The position numbers were made by a program, and so were the translations under genes. A stretch of 64,000 bases of DNA from CAWHMS01 sp963830495 (lineage in GTDB: Bacteria > Actinomycetota > Actinomycetes > Propionibacteriales > Nocardioidaceae): positions 372,001 through 436,000 of the forward strand of contig CAWHMS010000003.1 of assembly GCA_963830495.1 (NCBI GenBank), in the 5' to 3' direction. Positions 51,350-62,402 of the stretch are shown one piece after another. Under the pieces are notes generated by a model that had not been told where the DNA came from, did no database searches, and saw only the letters and a program-made list of their open reading frames with translations. The stretch's first letter is position 1. Each line of letters begins with the position of its first letter.

Positions 51350-52462
51350 ATGGCCACCGTCTCGTACCGCGGCGCCACCCGTGTCTTCCCCGGCACGACG
51401 ACTCCCGCCGTCGATCACCTCGACCTCGAGATCGGGGACGGCGAGTTCGTGGTGCTCGTCGGACCCTCGGGGTGCGGCAAGTCCACGTCGCTTCGGATGC
51501 TGGCAGGTCTGGAGGAGGTGACCGAGGGGTCGATCCAGATCGGCGACCGCGATGTCACGCGACTGGCCCCCAAGGACCGCGACATCGCCATGGTCTTCCA
51601 GAACTACGCCCTGTACCCGCACATGAGCGTCGCCGACAACATGGGCTTTGCCCTGAAGATGGCCGGCGTCAGCAAGTCCGACCGCGAGGAGCGGGTGCGC
51701 GATGCCGCAGAGCTGCTCGGGCTGACCGAGTTCCTGGACCGCAAGCCCAAGGCGATGTCTGGTGGGCAGCGGCAGCGTGTGGCCATGGGGCGCGCGATCG
51801 TCCGCAACCCGCAGGTCTTCTGCATGGACGAGCCGCTGTCCAACCTCGACGCCAAGCTGCGCGTGTCGACCCGCACGCAGATCGCCCAGCTGCAACAGCG
51901 GCTCGGCGTCACGACGGTCTACGTCACCCATGACCAGGTCGAGGCGATGACCATGGGCGACCGGGTGGCAGTGCTCAAGGACGGTGTGCTGCAGCAGGTC
52001 GACACGCCCCTCAAGTTGTACGACGACCCGGCCAACCTCTTCGTTGCGGGCTTCATCGGCTCCCCGGCGATGAACCTGCTGCACGCCCAGTTGACCGAGC
52101 GGGGCGCCACGATCGCCGGCCACGCGGTCGACGTACCGGTCACCCCCGGCGAGCGGAGCGCCGCTGGCGGCGACGTCACCATCGGGATCCGGCCGGAGAG
52201 CTTCCGCATCGCCGACAACGGCGAAGGCATCCCGGTCACGGTGTCCGTGGTCGAGGAGCTCGGAGCCGACGCCTACGTGTACGGCGTTGCCGAGGACGAC
52301 GACACGGTCGGCCAGGACATCACGACAGGTAAGGACGTCGTCGTTCGAGTCGAGGCGCGCCGCAGCTTCGCGAAGGGGTCGGTCGTGCGAGTGATTGCCG
52401 ATCCGGGTGACATCCACGTCTTCGCGACGGCCACTGGCGAGCGACTCAGCTCCCGCGCCTGA
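51350..52462 (+). CDS. Sugar ABC transporter ATPase (MsmK/UgpC type)
   Basis: A 370-residue ATPase. The N-terminal domain has the Walker A GPSGCGKSTSLRMLAGL, the Q-loop VFQNYALYPHM, the signature MSGGQRQRVAMGRAIV and Walker B VFCMDEPLSNLDAKLR. The C-terminal MOBE/TOBE domain (about 240-370) includes TIGIRPESFRI. This type energises several carbohydrate importers. No permease or binding protein lies nearby, so it may be a shared ATPase. GGGAG lies nine bases before the ATG. Confidence 0.9.
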   Translation: MATVSYRGATRVFPGTTTPAVDHLDLEIGDGEFVVLVGPSGCGKSTSLRMLAGLEEVTEGSIQIGDRDVTRLAPKDRDIAMVFQNYALYPHMSVADNMGFALKMAGVSKSDREERVRDAAELLGLTEFLDRKPKAMSGGQRQRVAMGRAIVRNPQVFCMDEPLSNLDAKLRVSTRTQIAQLQQRLGVTTVYVTHDQVEAMTMGDRVAVLKDGVLQQVDTPLKLYDDPANLFVAGFIGSPAMNLLHAQLTERGATIAGHAVDVPVTPGERSAAGGDVTIGIRPESFRIADNGEGIPVTVSVVEELGADAYVYGVAEDDDTVGQDITTGKDVVVRVEARRSFAKGSVVRVIADPGDIHVFATATGERLSSRA

Positions 52463-52538
52463 CTTCGCCCTGAATTGCGGGAAGCTGGTACGCACCGGGG
52501 CCTCGGCGCGTGCCAGCTTCCCGCAATTCGCGGCGAAG
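52463..52538. terminator. Long hairpin terminator after the ABC ATPase
   Basis: It begins directly after the stop codon. Arms of 31 bases (52463-52493, 52508-52538) pair at 28 positions with a 14-base loop. It lies between the convergent ATPase and helicase genes and could end both transcripts. Confidence 0.78.
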
Positions 52539-52578
52539 GAAGGGAAGGTTGGGCCGGCGCCGCCACAGCGGCCGGGAT

Positions 52579-54351
52579 TCAGGAGGTACGACGGCGCGCC
52601 GCCCAGGCCCGGATCGTGTCGATCCGCTCGATCAGCTCCGTGGCGCTCGCAACCGCCGAGGGCGGACCGCCACATGCACGCTGCAGCTCCGCGTGGATCA
52701 CCCCGTGCGGCGACCCGGAGCGGTGGTGCCAGGCCGCGACCAGACCGTTGAGCTCCTTGCGCAGCCCGGCCAGCCGCTCGTGGGCGGCCGGCTCGCCCCG
52801 TGCCGAATGCCCGCTCCGACGTCGTTCACGGAGCCGGTCCACCTGTCGGTGGCTGAGCAGCGCCCGCATCTGGTCGGGCTCCAGCAGCCCCGGGATGCCG
52901 AGGAAGTCCATCTCCTCGTCGCTGCCCACAGCGACATCACCCTCGTGCCCGAACTCGCCGCCGTCGTACAGCACTCGGTCAAAGGACGCCTGGCTCGACA
53001 ACGCGGCAAACCCACCAGGCTCATCGTCGAGCGTGGGCGCCTCGGCGTTGGCGCGGGCCGTCAGCGCATCCTCCGCTGCGAAGATGTCATCCTCGTCACG
53101 CACGAACCTGCGCAGCACGTGGTCGCGCTCGAGCTCCATGGCTGCTGCGTGGCGCAACAGCGGCGTGACCGACGGCACGAAGACGGTCGCGGTCTCGCCA
53201 CGACGACGCGCCCGGACGAAGCGGCCCACCGCCTGGGCGAAGAACAACGGTGTCGAGGTCGTCGTGGCGTAAACGCCGACAGCCAGTCGCGGTACGTCGA
53301 CCCCCTCACTGACCATGCGCACCGCCACCATCCAGCGCGACTGGCCAGCACTGAAGGACGCGATCTTGCGGCTGGACGACTTCTCGTCCGACACCACCAA
53401 CGTCGGGCGCTCCCCGGAGATCGTTCGCAGCAGCTCCGCGTACGCCCGGGCGGACCCCTGGTCGGAGGCAATGACCAGGCCGCCGGCGTCGGAGACGTGC
53501 CGACGCACCTCGGTGAGCCGGCGGTCCGCGGCCTGCAGCACCGCCGGCACCCATGCCCCGCGGGCGTCCAGCGCGGTGCGGAGGGCCTGCGCCGTCTGAT
53601 CCTTCGTGAGCGGCTCGCCCAGCCGGGCGAACATCTCGTCACCGACTCTGGTCCGCCAGGCGACCTGACCCGAGTACGCCATGAACAGCACCGGGCGCAC
53701 GACATGGTCGGCCAGTGCATCGGCATAGCCGTAGCTGAAGTCGGCCACGCTGCGCGGTGCGCCGTCGTCGTCCGGCGCGTAGGTCACGAAGGGGATCGGA
53801 TTGACGTCGGAGCGGAACGGCGTACCGGTGAGTGCCAATCGCCTGGTCGCGGGCTCGAATGCCTCCTGCACCGCCTCGCCCCAGCTCAGCGCGTCGCCCG
53901 CGTGATGGATCTCGTCAAGGATCACGAGAGTTCGGAATCGCTCGGTGCGGACCCGAAACGCCAGCGGGTTGCTCGCGACTGCGGCATACGTGAGGGCGAC
54001 GCCGACAAAATCCTTGCCTGCCTTGCCCTTTGCCGGCGTGTACGCCGGGTCGATCGCCAGCCCCGCCTTGGCCGCCGCCTCGGCCCACTGCACCTTCAGG
54101 TGCTCCGTCGGAGTGACCACCGTGAGGCGGTCGATGACGCGCTGCCGGATCAGCTCAACCGCCACCGTCAGGGCGAACGTCGTCTTGCCGGCGCCGGGGG
54201 TCGCGACGGCGAGGTAGTCGCGCGGTGCCGTCGCGAAGTAGGCATCGAGCGCGGCTTGCTGCCAGGCCCGCAAGCTGGTGGCGGTCCCCCAGGCGGCACG
54301 CGCAGGGTAGGCGGGGCTGAGCGGCAGCGCATCGGCCGTCGGACGGTTCAC
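52579..54351 (-). CDS. DEAD/DEAH-box superfamily 2 helicase
   Basis: A 590-residue ATP-dependent helicase. Motif I is VATPGAGKTTFALTVAVEL, motif II DEIHHAGD and motif III LTGTPFRSD. Motif V is in VRMVSEGVDVPRL and motif VI in QAVGRFVRARR. This is the restriction-type (ResIII/RecG-like) helicase layout without a visible nuclease domain. The C-terminal 130 residues are charged and specific to the family. GTG start with AAGGGG upstream. A role in DNA repair or defence is possible; no methylase or nuclease adjoins it. Confidence 0.87.
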   Translation of the reverse strand: MNRPTADALPLSPAYPARAAWGTATSLRAWQQAALDAYFATAPRDYLAVATPGAGKTTFALTVAVELIRQRVIDRLTVVTPTEHLKVQWAEAAAKAGLAIDPAYTPAKGKAGKDFVGVALTYAAVASNPLAFRVRTERFRTLVILDEIHHAGDALSWGEAVQEAFEPATRRLALTGTPFRSDVNPIPFVTYAPDDDGAPRSVADFSYGYADALADHVVRPVLFMAYSGQVAWRTRVGDEMFARLGEPLTKDQTAQALRTALDARGAWVPAVLQAADRRLTEVRRHVSDAGGLVIASDQGSARAYAELLRTISGERPTLVVSDEKSSSRKIASFSAGQSRWMVAVRMVSEGVDVPRLAVGVYATTTSTPLFFAQAVGRFVRARRRGETATVFVPSVTPLLRHAAAMELERDHVLRRFVRDEDDIFAAEDALTARANAEAPTLDDEPGGFAALSSQASFDRVLYDGGEFGHEGDVAVGSDEEMDFLGIPGLLEPDQMRALLSHRQVDRLRERRRSGHSARGEPAAHERLAGLRKELNGLVAAWHHRSGSPHGVIHAELQRACGGPPSAVASATELIERIDTIRAWAARRRTS

Positions 54352-54467
54352 TGATCCCCTTCGTCGGGTGCTTCGGGCACGGGCGCCCACCCTAATGTCC
54401 GTGGGAGCGGTTGCCGCTGACCGCCTCGGCCAGCATGATGAGCACCGATCCCGTCGAGAGGAGACAC

Positions 54468-55679
54468 GTGTCGGCGCCGCACCGCTCGGCGATGTCCCGC
54501 TGGGCCGTCGCAGCCATCGTCGTGGGTACGGCGCTCGTCCCCGCGGTCGCCGCCGCCTGCGAGTCATCCGACGACGCCACCCGGGGCGGCGGGCAGAACG
54601 GGAACGGACAGCCCGTGACCGTGATGACGCGCAACGTCTACCTCGGAGCCGACATCAACCGGCCCATCACCGCGGCCCGTGACGCCGCGGGGCAGGGTCA
54701 GCTGGCCGTGCTGCTGGCACTCGGGCACGCCACACACGAGAGTCGGGCGATCGTCGAGCAGACCGACTTCGGCGTCAGGAGCCGGCTCCTCGCTCGCGAG
54801 ATCGCGTCTGAGCGGCCGGACCTGGTCGGCCTCCAAGAGGTCGCGTGGTGGCGACGTGGTCCGCTCGAGCTGGGTGCCGTGGGCGTGCCGAACGCGACCG
54901 AGACCGACTACGACTTCCTGCAGATGCTCCTCGACGAGCTCAGTGCAGCCGGGGTGGAGTACACGGCCGTCCACGTGCAGACCGAGTCAGACGTGGAGTC
55001 GCCCTCCTTCTTGGACAACCCGCTGGCCGGCACCGGCAGCGACATGTCCGACGTGAGGCTGACGATGCGCGATGTCATCCTGATGCGGGTCAACGACGAG
55101 ATCGACCTTCTGGACGCGGGCGGCGACAACTACCAGGCACAGCTCGACGTCTCGATCGGCGACCTGACCTACTCCTTCATCCGCGGCTACAACTGGGCCG
55201 ACGTCCAGGTCGGCTCGAGGCAGGTCCGCTTCGTCAACACCCACCTCGAGTCCGCCAGTTCCGACCTCGCCTACGCGCAGGCACAGGAGCTGCTCGCCGT
55301 ACCTGCCAACCAGGACGGCACCACGATCATCGCCTGCGACTGCAACTCCGACCCCCTCGACGACAGCGTCAAGCCCCAGGACACGCTGCCGCACAAGGCG
55401 GCGTACGAGCTGATCACGGGGTCCGGCGGCTTCGCCGATCAGTGGCTGCGCGCCCGACCGGACTTCCGGGGCTGGACGTCCGGCCTCAGCGAGACCGTCG
55501 ACGATCCGACGACCGACGGGTTCGACCATCGGATCGACATGATCTTCGCGCGGGAGTCCGAAGGCACCGCCATGGTGACCGACCGGGGCCGCGTCACTGG
55601 GGCAGAGCTGCGCGACCGGGATCCGGCGACCGGGCTGTGGCCGTCCGACCATGCCGGCGTCGTGCTCCGGCTGCGCTGA
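54468..55679 (+). CDS. Exported endonuclease/exonuclease/phosphatase-fold protein
   Basis: A 403-residue protein with an N-terminal signal (RWAVAAIVVGTALVPAVAAA followed by Cys). EEP motifs are VMTRNVYLGADINR, the metal Glu in LVGLQEVAW, RFVNTHLES, IIACDCNSDP and SDHAGVVLR at the end. It may hydrolyse phospholipids, inositol phosphates or nucleic acid outside the cell; the fold does not tell which. The GTG start has GAGAGGAG upstream. A Gly/Asn-rich linker follows the signal. Confidence 0.83.
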   Translation: MSAPHRSAMSRWAVAAIVVGTALVPAVAAACESSDDATRGGGQNGNGQPVTVMTRNVYLGADINRPITAARDAAGQGQLAVLLALGHATHESRAIVEQTDFGVRSRLLAREIASERPDLVGLQEVAWWRRGPLELGAVGVPNATETDYDFLQMLLDELSAAGVEYTAVHVQTESDVESPSFLDNPLAGTGSDMSDVRLTMRDVILMRVNDEIDLLDAGGDNYQAQLDVSIGDLTYSFIRGYNWADVQVGSRQVRFVNTHLESASSDLAYAQAQELLAVPANQDGTTIIACDCNSDPLDDSVKPQDTLPHKAAYELITGSGGFADQWLRARPDFRGWTSGLSETVDDPTTDGFDHRIDMIFARESEGTAMVTDRGRVTGAELRDRDPATGLWPSDHAGVVLRLR

Positions 55680-55834
55680 CCCCCGCGGCGGCGTCTGCGC
55701 TGCGCTTGGTCGCCATGCCGGCCTGGCCCCAGACGTCAACCTTTGACCAGCCGCTGGACCATCGTTGACGTCGCAGCGCGGTCGGTGGCCGAGGTGAGGT
55801 CATCCCTCCCCGGCGCCTGACGGCTTTTCGGGCC

Positions 55835-57223
55835 TCAGTATGTCGTCGAGCCCGCGGGACGAACGCGGAACGCGACGTACACCGCGAGCAGGGTCACCGC
55901 AAGGGCGATGGCGAACAAGGTCACGAACAACCGGGTGCCCGGCACGGTGGTGTGCCACATCGCGTAGACCATACCGGCGGCGCCGATGGTCAGGAGTCCA
56001 CCGAGCGAGTCGCTCATCTGGATCGCCGCGGAGTTGGCGCCGCGGTCGTCGACGGGCGACAGGTCGAAGAGGAGTACGGCGTTGCTGGCCATCGAGAGGC
56101 CCATCCCGACACCACCGATCACCAGACCTACGCCGGCCACCCAGGCCGGCACCGTCAGCGCGTTGGTCACGATGGCGGCCGTCGACGTCACGAACACGCC
56201 GAACGCCGCGACGGTGGCACCGATGCGCACCAGGCTGCTGCGGCGGCGGCCTTGGACCGGGCGACCCTGCCACCACGATCCGCTCGACCAGCCCAGCGCC
56301 GTACCCGCCACGGCGAGTCCGGCCAATGTCGGCGTCGCGCCGCGATGCTCGACCAGCATCAACGGCACGTAAGCCTGACAGCCGAAGAAGCCGCCGGCCA
56401 TGACCCCGCGGAAGGCGATCACCGACGGAAGTCCGCGCCGAAGCCGCAGGGTCCCGGGTGGGAAGAGCCGCAGCGCGGCCACGACGACCAGCAGCAGCCC
56501 CACCAGGAGCGCCAGTGCAGCGGTGAGCCAGCGGCCGTGTTCAGCCTCCAGGCCCGCCCACTGCAGTCCCACCGCGCCCACCGCCATGGCTGCGGCGTAC
56601 TGGACCCGGCCCTCTCGTCGTACGTCGGTGCGGCGGCTCCGCACCCGCGGCAGCACCATCAGCAGGGGCAGCGGCACCAGCGGCACCAGGAACAGAAACG
56701 CCCACCGCCAGGACACGAACTCGGTCAAGCCGCCGGCGATAAAGGGGCCGATCACCGAGGGGACGACCCAGGCAGTCGCAATGAGAGACATGACCTGCGG
56801 TCGCAGGTGGTCGGGGTAGCACTGGGCGATGACGACGTACACGGCGACGATCACGAAGCCTGCGCCGAGTCCTTGGACGACGCGGCCCACGATCAGTACC
56901 TCCATCGTGGGCGCCAGACCGGAGACCAGCAGCCCGCAGCCAAACGCGAGGCCGCCACCGGCGAGGGGCAACCGCGGACCTATCCGGTCCGAGATCTCCC
57001 CGGCCACCCCGTTGGCGAACATCGCCGCCCCAAGGAAGCCGGTCAGCGCCCACGGGAACAGGCCGAGCCCACCCAGGTCGTCGGCCGCGACCGGTAGCGC
57101 CGTTGCCACGGCCATGAACTCGAACGCGATGCCGACGATAAGGGCGAAGATGCCCGCCGAGAGGATGCGATACGCGGGCGCGAAGGGCGTGATCCGTGGT
57201 GCTGACTGGGTGGCAGTACTCAA
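55835..57223 (-). CDS. MFS transporter, drug-exporter type
   Basis: A 462-residue membrane protein with 12 to 14 hydrophobic helices. The loop motif between helices 2 and 3 reads GEISDRIGPRLPLAGG. RVVQGLGAGFVIVAVYVVIAQ is typical of helix 4 in EmrB/DHA-type exporters. The substrate is unknown. The gene ends 1 base upstream of the M43-type protease start region, in the sense that its start at 57223 directly follows the protease stop, so the two are likely co-transcribed. Confidence 0.87.
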   Translation of the reverse strand: MSTATQSAPRITPFAPAYRILSAGIFALIVGIAFEFMAVATALPVAADDLGGLGLFPWALTGFLGAAMFANGVAGEISDRIGPRLPLAGGGLAFGCGLLVSGLAPTMEVLIVGRVVQGLGAGFVIVAVYVVIAQCYPDHLRPQVMSLIATAWVVPSVIGPFIAGGLTEFVSWRWAFLFLVPLVPLPLLMVLPRVRSRRTDVRREGRVQYAAAMAVGAVGLQWAGLEAEHGRWLTAALALLVGLLLVVVAALRLFPPGTLRLRRGLPSVIAFRGVMAGGFFGCQAYVPLMLVEHRGATPTLAGLAVAGTALGWSSGSWWQGRPVQGRRRSSLVRIGATVAAFGVFVTSTAAIVTNALTVPAWVAGVGLVIGGVGMGLSMASNAVLLFDLSPVDDRGANSAAIQMSDSLGGLLTIGAAGMVYAMWHTTVPGTRLFVTLFAIALAVTLLAVYVAFRVRPAGSTTY

Positions 57224-58252
57224 TCAGGCACCGGCACCGGCCCGGAAGCGCTGCCAGATGAGCAGCATCCTGTCGGCCTGCCCGCGCGTGAAGTGGTTCA
57301 TGCACGAGTCGTAGGAGTAGTCCATGAAGTTGCGCACCGGATCCGAGCCGGGCTTCGAGCAGGTGTTGCGCCCGACCGGGCAGGTGTAGCTCGCGCGCGC
57401 CTCTGCAGGGGTGTCCTTGACGCGATCGCCGTGTCGTCCGCACCTGCCGGCGAACGTGTGGCGCAGCCCGAGCCAATGCCCGCTCTCGTGCACGGCAACG
57501 TCGCCGGCGCTGTAGTGGCCGCCGCGACCGCCAGGCAGGGTCTTGCGTGCGATCACCATTCCGTCGAGCTTGGGCTGGTGCGCCGCGGAGGACGGCTGAC
57601 TGGCCCAGCCGAGCACGTCGCCAGATCCCTTCACGATGTAGATGTTGAGGTCGCGAGCGTCGCCCCGGTGGAGAGCACGCATCGCGGCCGCCTCGGCCCG
57701 CGAGCCACGGGTCATGTGGTTCCACGCCCGGTTGGTCGTTCGGGTGATCCGGGTCAGCTCGAAGCTGAACGGCGCCACCGCTGCCGACCGGCTCTGCCGG
57801 CCTGCATAGGCACGGTCGAGCACCGTGACCTGGCGCAGCGCCCGCGCATGGGACACGGTCGGACCACCGGGCGCGGTGATCACGTGCACGTAGACCGACA
57901 CGTGTCGCGGCCGGCGCCCGGCCGTGGTGGCCGCCGTCGCCATCGCGAGGCGAACGGTCGTGTTGGCTGCTGAGGCCGCCGTCGCCTGGAGCGGCTCGGA
58001 GCCAGCGGCTCGACCGGAGGTGACCGGCGTGACGGCCCGGCGTACGTCGTCGACCGGCCGGGACGCGGCCCCGGCCGCACATGCGCCGCGGGCCGCGGCC
58101 CTCGGACCGATGGCCGCCTGCGACGGTGTGGACGCCGCCTCCGGACGTGTGGCGGCCGTGGAGGGTGCCGTAGCCGCGACGATCAGCGAGAGGCCGAACG
58201 CGGCAACCACCAAGCGGGCGGCGCGGTCACCGGCGGGTGAGGAGCTGCTCAC
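57224..58252 (-). CDS. Secreted M43-type (pappalysin-like) metalloprotease
   Basis: A 342-residue zinc protease with a signal peptide (LVVAAFGLSLIVAATAPSTAA). The metzincin site is HESGHWLGLRHTF, and the Met-turn lies in NFMDYSYDSCMNHFT, as in pappalysin/cytophagalysin proteases. Cys residues in YTCPVGRNTC and DSCM probably form disulphides. The GTG start overlaps the DUF3039 stop as GTGA. A second family member lies at the window's end. Confidence 0.88.
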   Translation of the reverse strand: MSSSSPAGDRAARLVVAAFGLSLIVAATAPSTAATRPEAASTPSQAAIGPRAAARGACAAGAASRPVDDVRRAVTPVTSGRAAGSEPLQATAASAANTTVRLAMATAATTAGRRPRHVSVYVHVITAPGGPTVSHARALRQVTVLDRAYAGRQSRSAAVAPFSFELTRITRTTNRAWNHMTRGSRAEAAAMRALHRGDARDLNIYIVKGSGDVLGWASQPSSAAHQPKLDGMVIARKTLPGGRGGHYSAGDVAVHESGHWLGLRHTFAGRCGRHGDRVKDTPAEARASYTCPVGRNTCSKPGSDPVRNFMDYSYDSCMNHFTRGQADRMLLIWQRFRAGAGA

Positions 58253-58509
58253 TCGGACTCGTCGTCCCCGCCCTTGAGGGACTCCCAGATGTCCTTGCAG
58301 GTGGGGCAGACGGGGTACTTCTGGGGATCACGGCTCGGTACCCAGACCTTGCCGCACAGGGCGACGATCGGAGTGCCCATCACCATCGCGTCGGTGAGCT
58401 TGTCCTTGCGCGCGTAGTGGCTGAACCGGTCGTGGTCGCCTTCGTCGAGGGTCTCCTGGGTTCGGCGGTCCTCGACCGTCTCGACACCGGGGCTCAGCTG
58501 CGTGCTCAC
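58249..58509 (-). CDS. DUF3039 protein
   Basis: An 86-residue actinobacterial protein with DRFSHYARKDKLTDAMVMG, then CGKVWVPSRDPQKYPVCPTCK. The Cys and CPxC spacing suggests a zinc-binding site. The function is unknown. It is translationally coupled to the M43-type protease gene through a GTGA overlap. Confidence 0.87.
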   Translation of the reverse strand: MSTQLSPGVETVEDRRTQETLDEGDHDRFSHYARKDKLTDAMVMGTPIVALCGKVWVPSRDPQKYPVCPTCKDIWESLKGGDDESE

Positions 58510-58600
58510 CCGAGCATTCTAAGCCGTTCGTGGCCTGCACTTGTCGGCACGTCGCCACGTGGCCGCGAGCCGACGTTGTCACGCGGGCTGCGGGGCCACG

Positions 58601-59154
58601 TCAGTTCATGGTCGGGTCATCGGGGAAGTTGGCGACGTACGCGAGCTCGCCGGGCTGGCGGCGCAGGACCGAGCGCCACAGCGACTCGGGATCGGGATCC
58701 AGCAGGTCGGCCGTGGCCGCGTTGACGACGTACCACGACCCCTCGGCGATCTCTGCCTCGAGCTGGTCACTCCCCCAGCCGGCGTAACCGGAGAAGACCC
58801 GTAGTCCGGACAGCACGGCCGCCATCGGCTCCGGCTCGACGTCGAGATCCACCAGACCGAAGCCCCCGGTGAGTGGCCGGAATCCCGCCACCTCCACGTC
58901 CGCCGCGCCGGCATGTACGCCGACCGCCACCGCGGACTCGGGCGACACCGGCCCACCGGAGAACAGCTGGGCGGGCATCGTCACGGCGTCGGACCATTGC
59001 GGCAGTACCGCGACCAGCGGCAGCTCGGAGGGTCGGTTGAGCACCACGCCGATGGCACCGTCGTCGTCCTGGTCGAGCAGCAGCACCACGGTCCGCGCGA
59101 AGTTCGGGTCGAGCAGAGCGGGAGTCGCCAGGAGCAGCCGGCCGGTGAGTGCGC

Positions 59155-59158
<4 letters not shown>
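58601..59158 (-). CDS. YqgE/AlgH family protein
   Basis: A 185-residue protein with the family's GRLLLATPALLDPNFARTVV start, IGVVLNRPSELPL, LFSGGPVSPES and VFSGYAGWGSDQLEAEI. Its molecular function is not established. The ATG overlaps the malic enzyme stop as ATGA. Confidence 0.92.
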
Positions 59159-60552
<1,394 letters not shown>

Positions 60553-60587
60553 ACCCTCATCATGGCGCACCAGGCACAACCGCGAGG

Positions 60588-61628
60588 TCAGCCGATGGTG
60601 ATACTGCCGGTGGTCCTGGGGATGAGCTCGACCCAGGTGTGGCCGGTCGGCACAGTGACCGGCTCCCCCTCAGGCGAGCTGAGCGTGAGCGGGGTGTCGA
60701 GCTTCTTCTGCCACAAGACGCGCTGCGCCTTGTCACCGTGGACGAGTACGCCCTTTCCGCTGCCCGAGAAGTAGGTCTCCGGCACCGGGTTGCCCGCGGG
60801 GTCGAGGTAGCCCGCATCGCCCACCCTGACCTCGAGCATGAGCACGTTGTCGACCGCGAAGTCGTCGCCCTTCTCCGCGAAGGAGCCTGGGCGGGTCCAG
60901 CCGTGGGCGCCGTACGTCCACTTGGTGGAGTGCGCGCCGGAGAACTTCGCGGTCAACTTCGACGCCGCGATGTCGCCGGTGAAGTCGTCTGGAGCGCCGA
61001 ACTCGAAGTACGGGCGAGCCGGCGGCTCCCAGTCCTCTCCCTCGCTGCCCGCTTCGTCGGCGAGCTCCGAGAGGGACAGGAAGAGGTTGTGCGGCGCACT
61101 CCGTGCGTCATCTCGGTAGAAGCCGCTGGCGCCGTCGGTGAGGGTCCGGACTTCGGCGCCGTCGACCCGCTTGACCGTCTTGGTCGCGCCTCCCGATGCC
61201 ACCAGGGTGGCAGCTGCCGGGAGCACGATCCCGATGTCGGTGGCCCGCATGGAGCGAACCGGTCCCACTGTCTCGGGCACGTCCTGGTAGTAGAAGGCAG
61301 CCAGTCGGGTGAGTCCGCCCTCGACGAGCTCCTCGACGACCAGGTCGGCCGAGGCAAGTCCCGACTGCGGTGCAGCCTCCGGGGTGTTCTCGATCTTCAC
61401 GACGTACACCGGGTGCTGCGGGAGCTCGTCCTCGCGCGGCTCACCGGTGAGTGGCCACTGCCCCTCGAGCACGACGGCGCCGGCGGTGTCGGTGCCGTCG
61501 GTGGGCTCTTCGCTGGATGCGGCGTCGCCGGAGTCGTCGCCGCCGCAGGCTGCGAGGGCGAGCGACAGGACGAGCGGCACGCTGACGGCGGCCGTCAGGC
61601 GCCGAAGCCGGCTGGCTCGGATGAGCAT
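60588..61628 (-). CDS. DUF3048 lipoprotein (YerB-like)
   Basis: A 346-residue lipoprotein: signal LTAAVSVPLVLSLALAAC with the lipobox LAAC, then an acidic linker, then the DUF3048 domain with HPVYVVKIENTPEAAPQSGL, GLTRLAAFYY and VGPVRSMRATDIGI. The C-terminal half has WTRPGSF and VLMLEVRV. The role is unknown. I chose the ATG at 61628 because AGAGGA lies six bases upstream and it puts the signal at the N-terminus. Confidence 0.87.
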   Translation of the reverse strand: MLIRASRLRRLTAAVSVPLVLSLALAACGGDDSGDAASSEEPTDGTDTAGAVVLEGQWPLTGEPREDELPQHPVYVVKIENTPEAAPQSGLASADLVVEELVEGGLTRLAAFYYQDVPETVGPVRSMRATDIGIVLPAAATLVASGGATKTVKRVDGAEVRTLTDGASGFYRDDARSAPHNLFLSLSELADEAGSEGEDWEPPARPYFEFGAPDDFTGDIAASKLTAKFSGAHSTKWTYGAHGWTRPGSFAEKGDDFAVDNVLMLEVRVGDAGYLDPAGNPVPETYFSGSGKGVLVHGDKAQRVLWQKKLDTPLTLSSPEGEPVTVPTGHTWVELIPRTTGSITIG

Positions 61629-61753
61629 AGGCGTCCTCTCAGGCATGAGCATCAGTGTGGCGCAGGGCCGCCCCGGATTCGGGACGGCCCTGCGCGGCGT
61701 GTCACGGATGTCACTCCGGCCGACGCACCTGTGGTGGTCGTCGGCCGGCGTGG

Positions 61754-62242
61754 TCATCGGCGAGTGCGCAGGGTCCCGGCGAACCAGGAGTTGGTCCAAG
61801 CCTTGCCGCGCTTGACGGGCGTGCCGCTGCGGCTGGCATGCAGCAGTCGGACGTCGCCGTTGCGGCGACCCAGGAAGATCGCTGCGTGATACACGTTGCC
61901 GCCGGAGTGGAAGAACATGTAGTCACCCCGCCTGATGTTGCGCTTCTTGACGTGCCGCACGTAGCGGGCCTGGGCGTCGGAGCTGCGCGGGAGGTACATG
62001 TTCGCCCGGCGGGCGGCGAACTGGGTGAGACCCGAGCAGTCGAAGGCGCCCGGGCCGTTGGCGCCGTAGCGGTAGGGATCGCCAATCTGGTTGAGGGCGA
62101 CCTTGGTGGCGTGCCGGACCTTGCGCTCGCGCTTGGTGGCGGCGTCGGCCGGGGTGCTGGCGACCAGGCTAAGCACGAGGGCCGAGGCAATCATGAGGGG
62201 GACGAGCACGAAGGCACGCCGAAGGGCTGCAAAAGCAGGCAT
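61754..62242 (-). CDS. Secreted NlpC/P60 cell-wall hydrolase
   Basis: A 162-residue peptidoglycan endopeptidase: signal peptide (VPLMIASALVLSLVASTPADAA), then one NlpC/P60 domain with Cys69 in AFDCSGLTQFA, His119 in GNVYHAAIFLG, and a final polar residue in VRLLHASRSG. AAGGAG precedes the ATG. The 5' leader carries a c-di-AMP riboswitch, so its expression should fall when c-di-AMP is high, as for resuscitation and wall-lytic genes in other actinobacteria. Confidence 0.92.
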   Translation of the reverse strand: MPAFAALRRAFVLVPLMIASALVLSLVASTPADAATKRERKVRHATKVALNQIGDPYRYGANGPGAFDCSGLTQFAARRANMYLPRSSDAQARYVRHVKKRNIRRGDYMFFHSGGNVYHAAIFLGRRNGDVRLLHASRSGTPVKRGKAWTNSWFAGTLRTRR

Positions 62243-62257
62243 GGGGAATCTCCTTCT

Positions 62258-62402
62258 CACGCCTGCGAGGTCAGCTGTCGGGTTCGGGCGAGAAGGTGCC
62301 CGGCCACCGTTGTCGGTGACTTCACCCCGAGTGCGTCGCCATCGGCGTCGCACGTGGTCGTGGGTCCCCCACTCCTGCCCGGTGAGAATGTTGGGATCGA
62401 CT
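62258..62402 (-). ncRNA. c-di-AMP riboswitch (ydaO/yuaA type)
   Basis: On the minus strand, upstream of the NlpC/P60 gene, conserved blocks of this riboswitch appear in the right order. They are GCAGGAGTGGGGGACCC (62362-62378), GGGGTGAAGTC (62318-62328), CCGAACCCGACAGCT (62273-62287) and ACCTCGCAGGCG (62260-62271). The ribosome site GAGAAGGAG follows at once, so control may be by translation or termination. This class often precedes wall-hydrolase genes in actinobacteria. The rest of the gene-free stretch 62403-62762 shows only a duplicated CGCCACGGCG. Confidence 0.87.
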
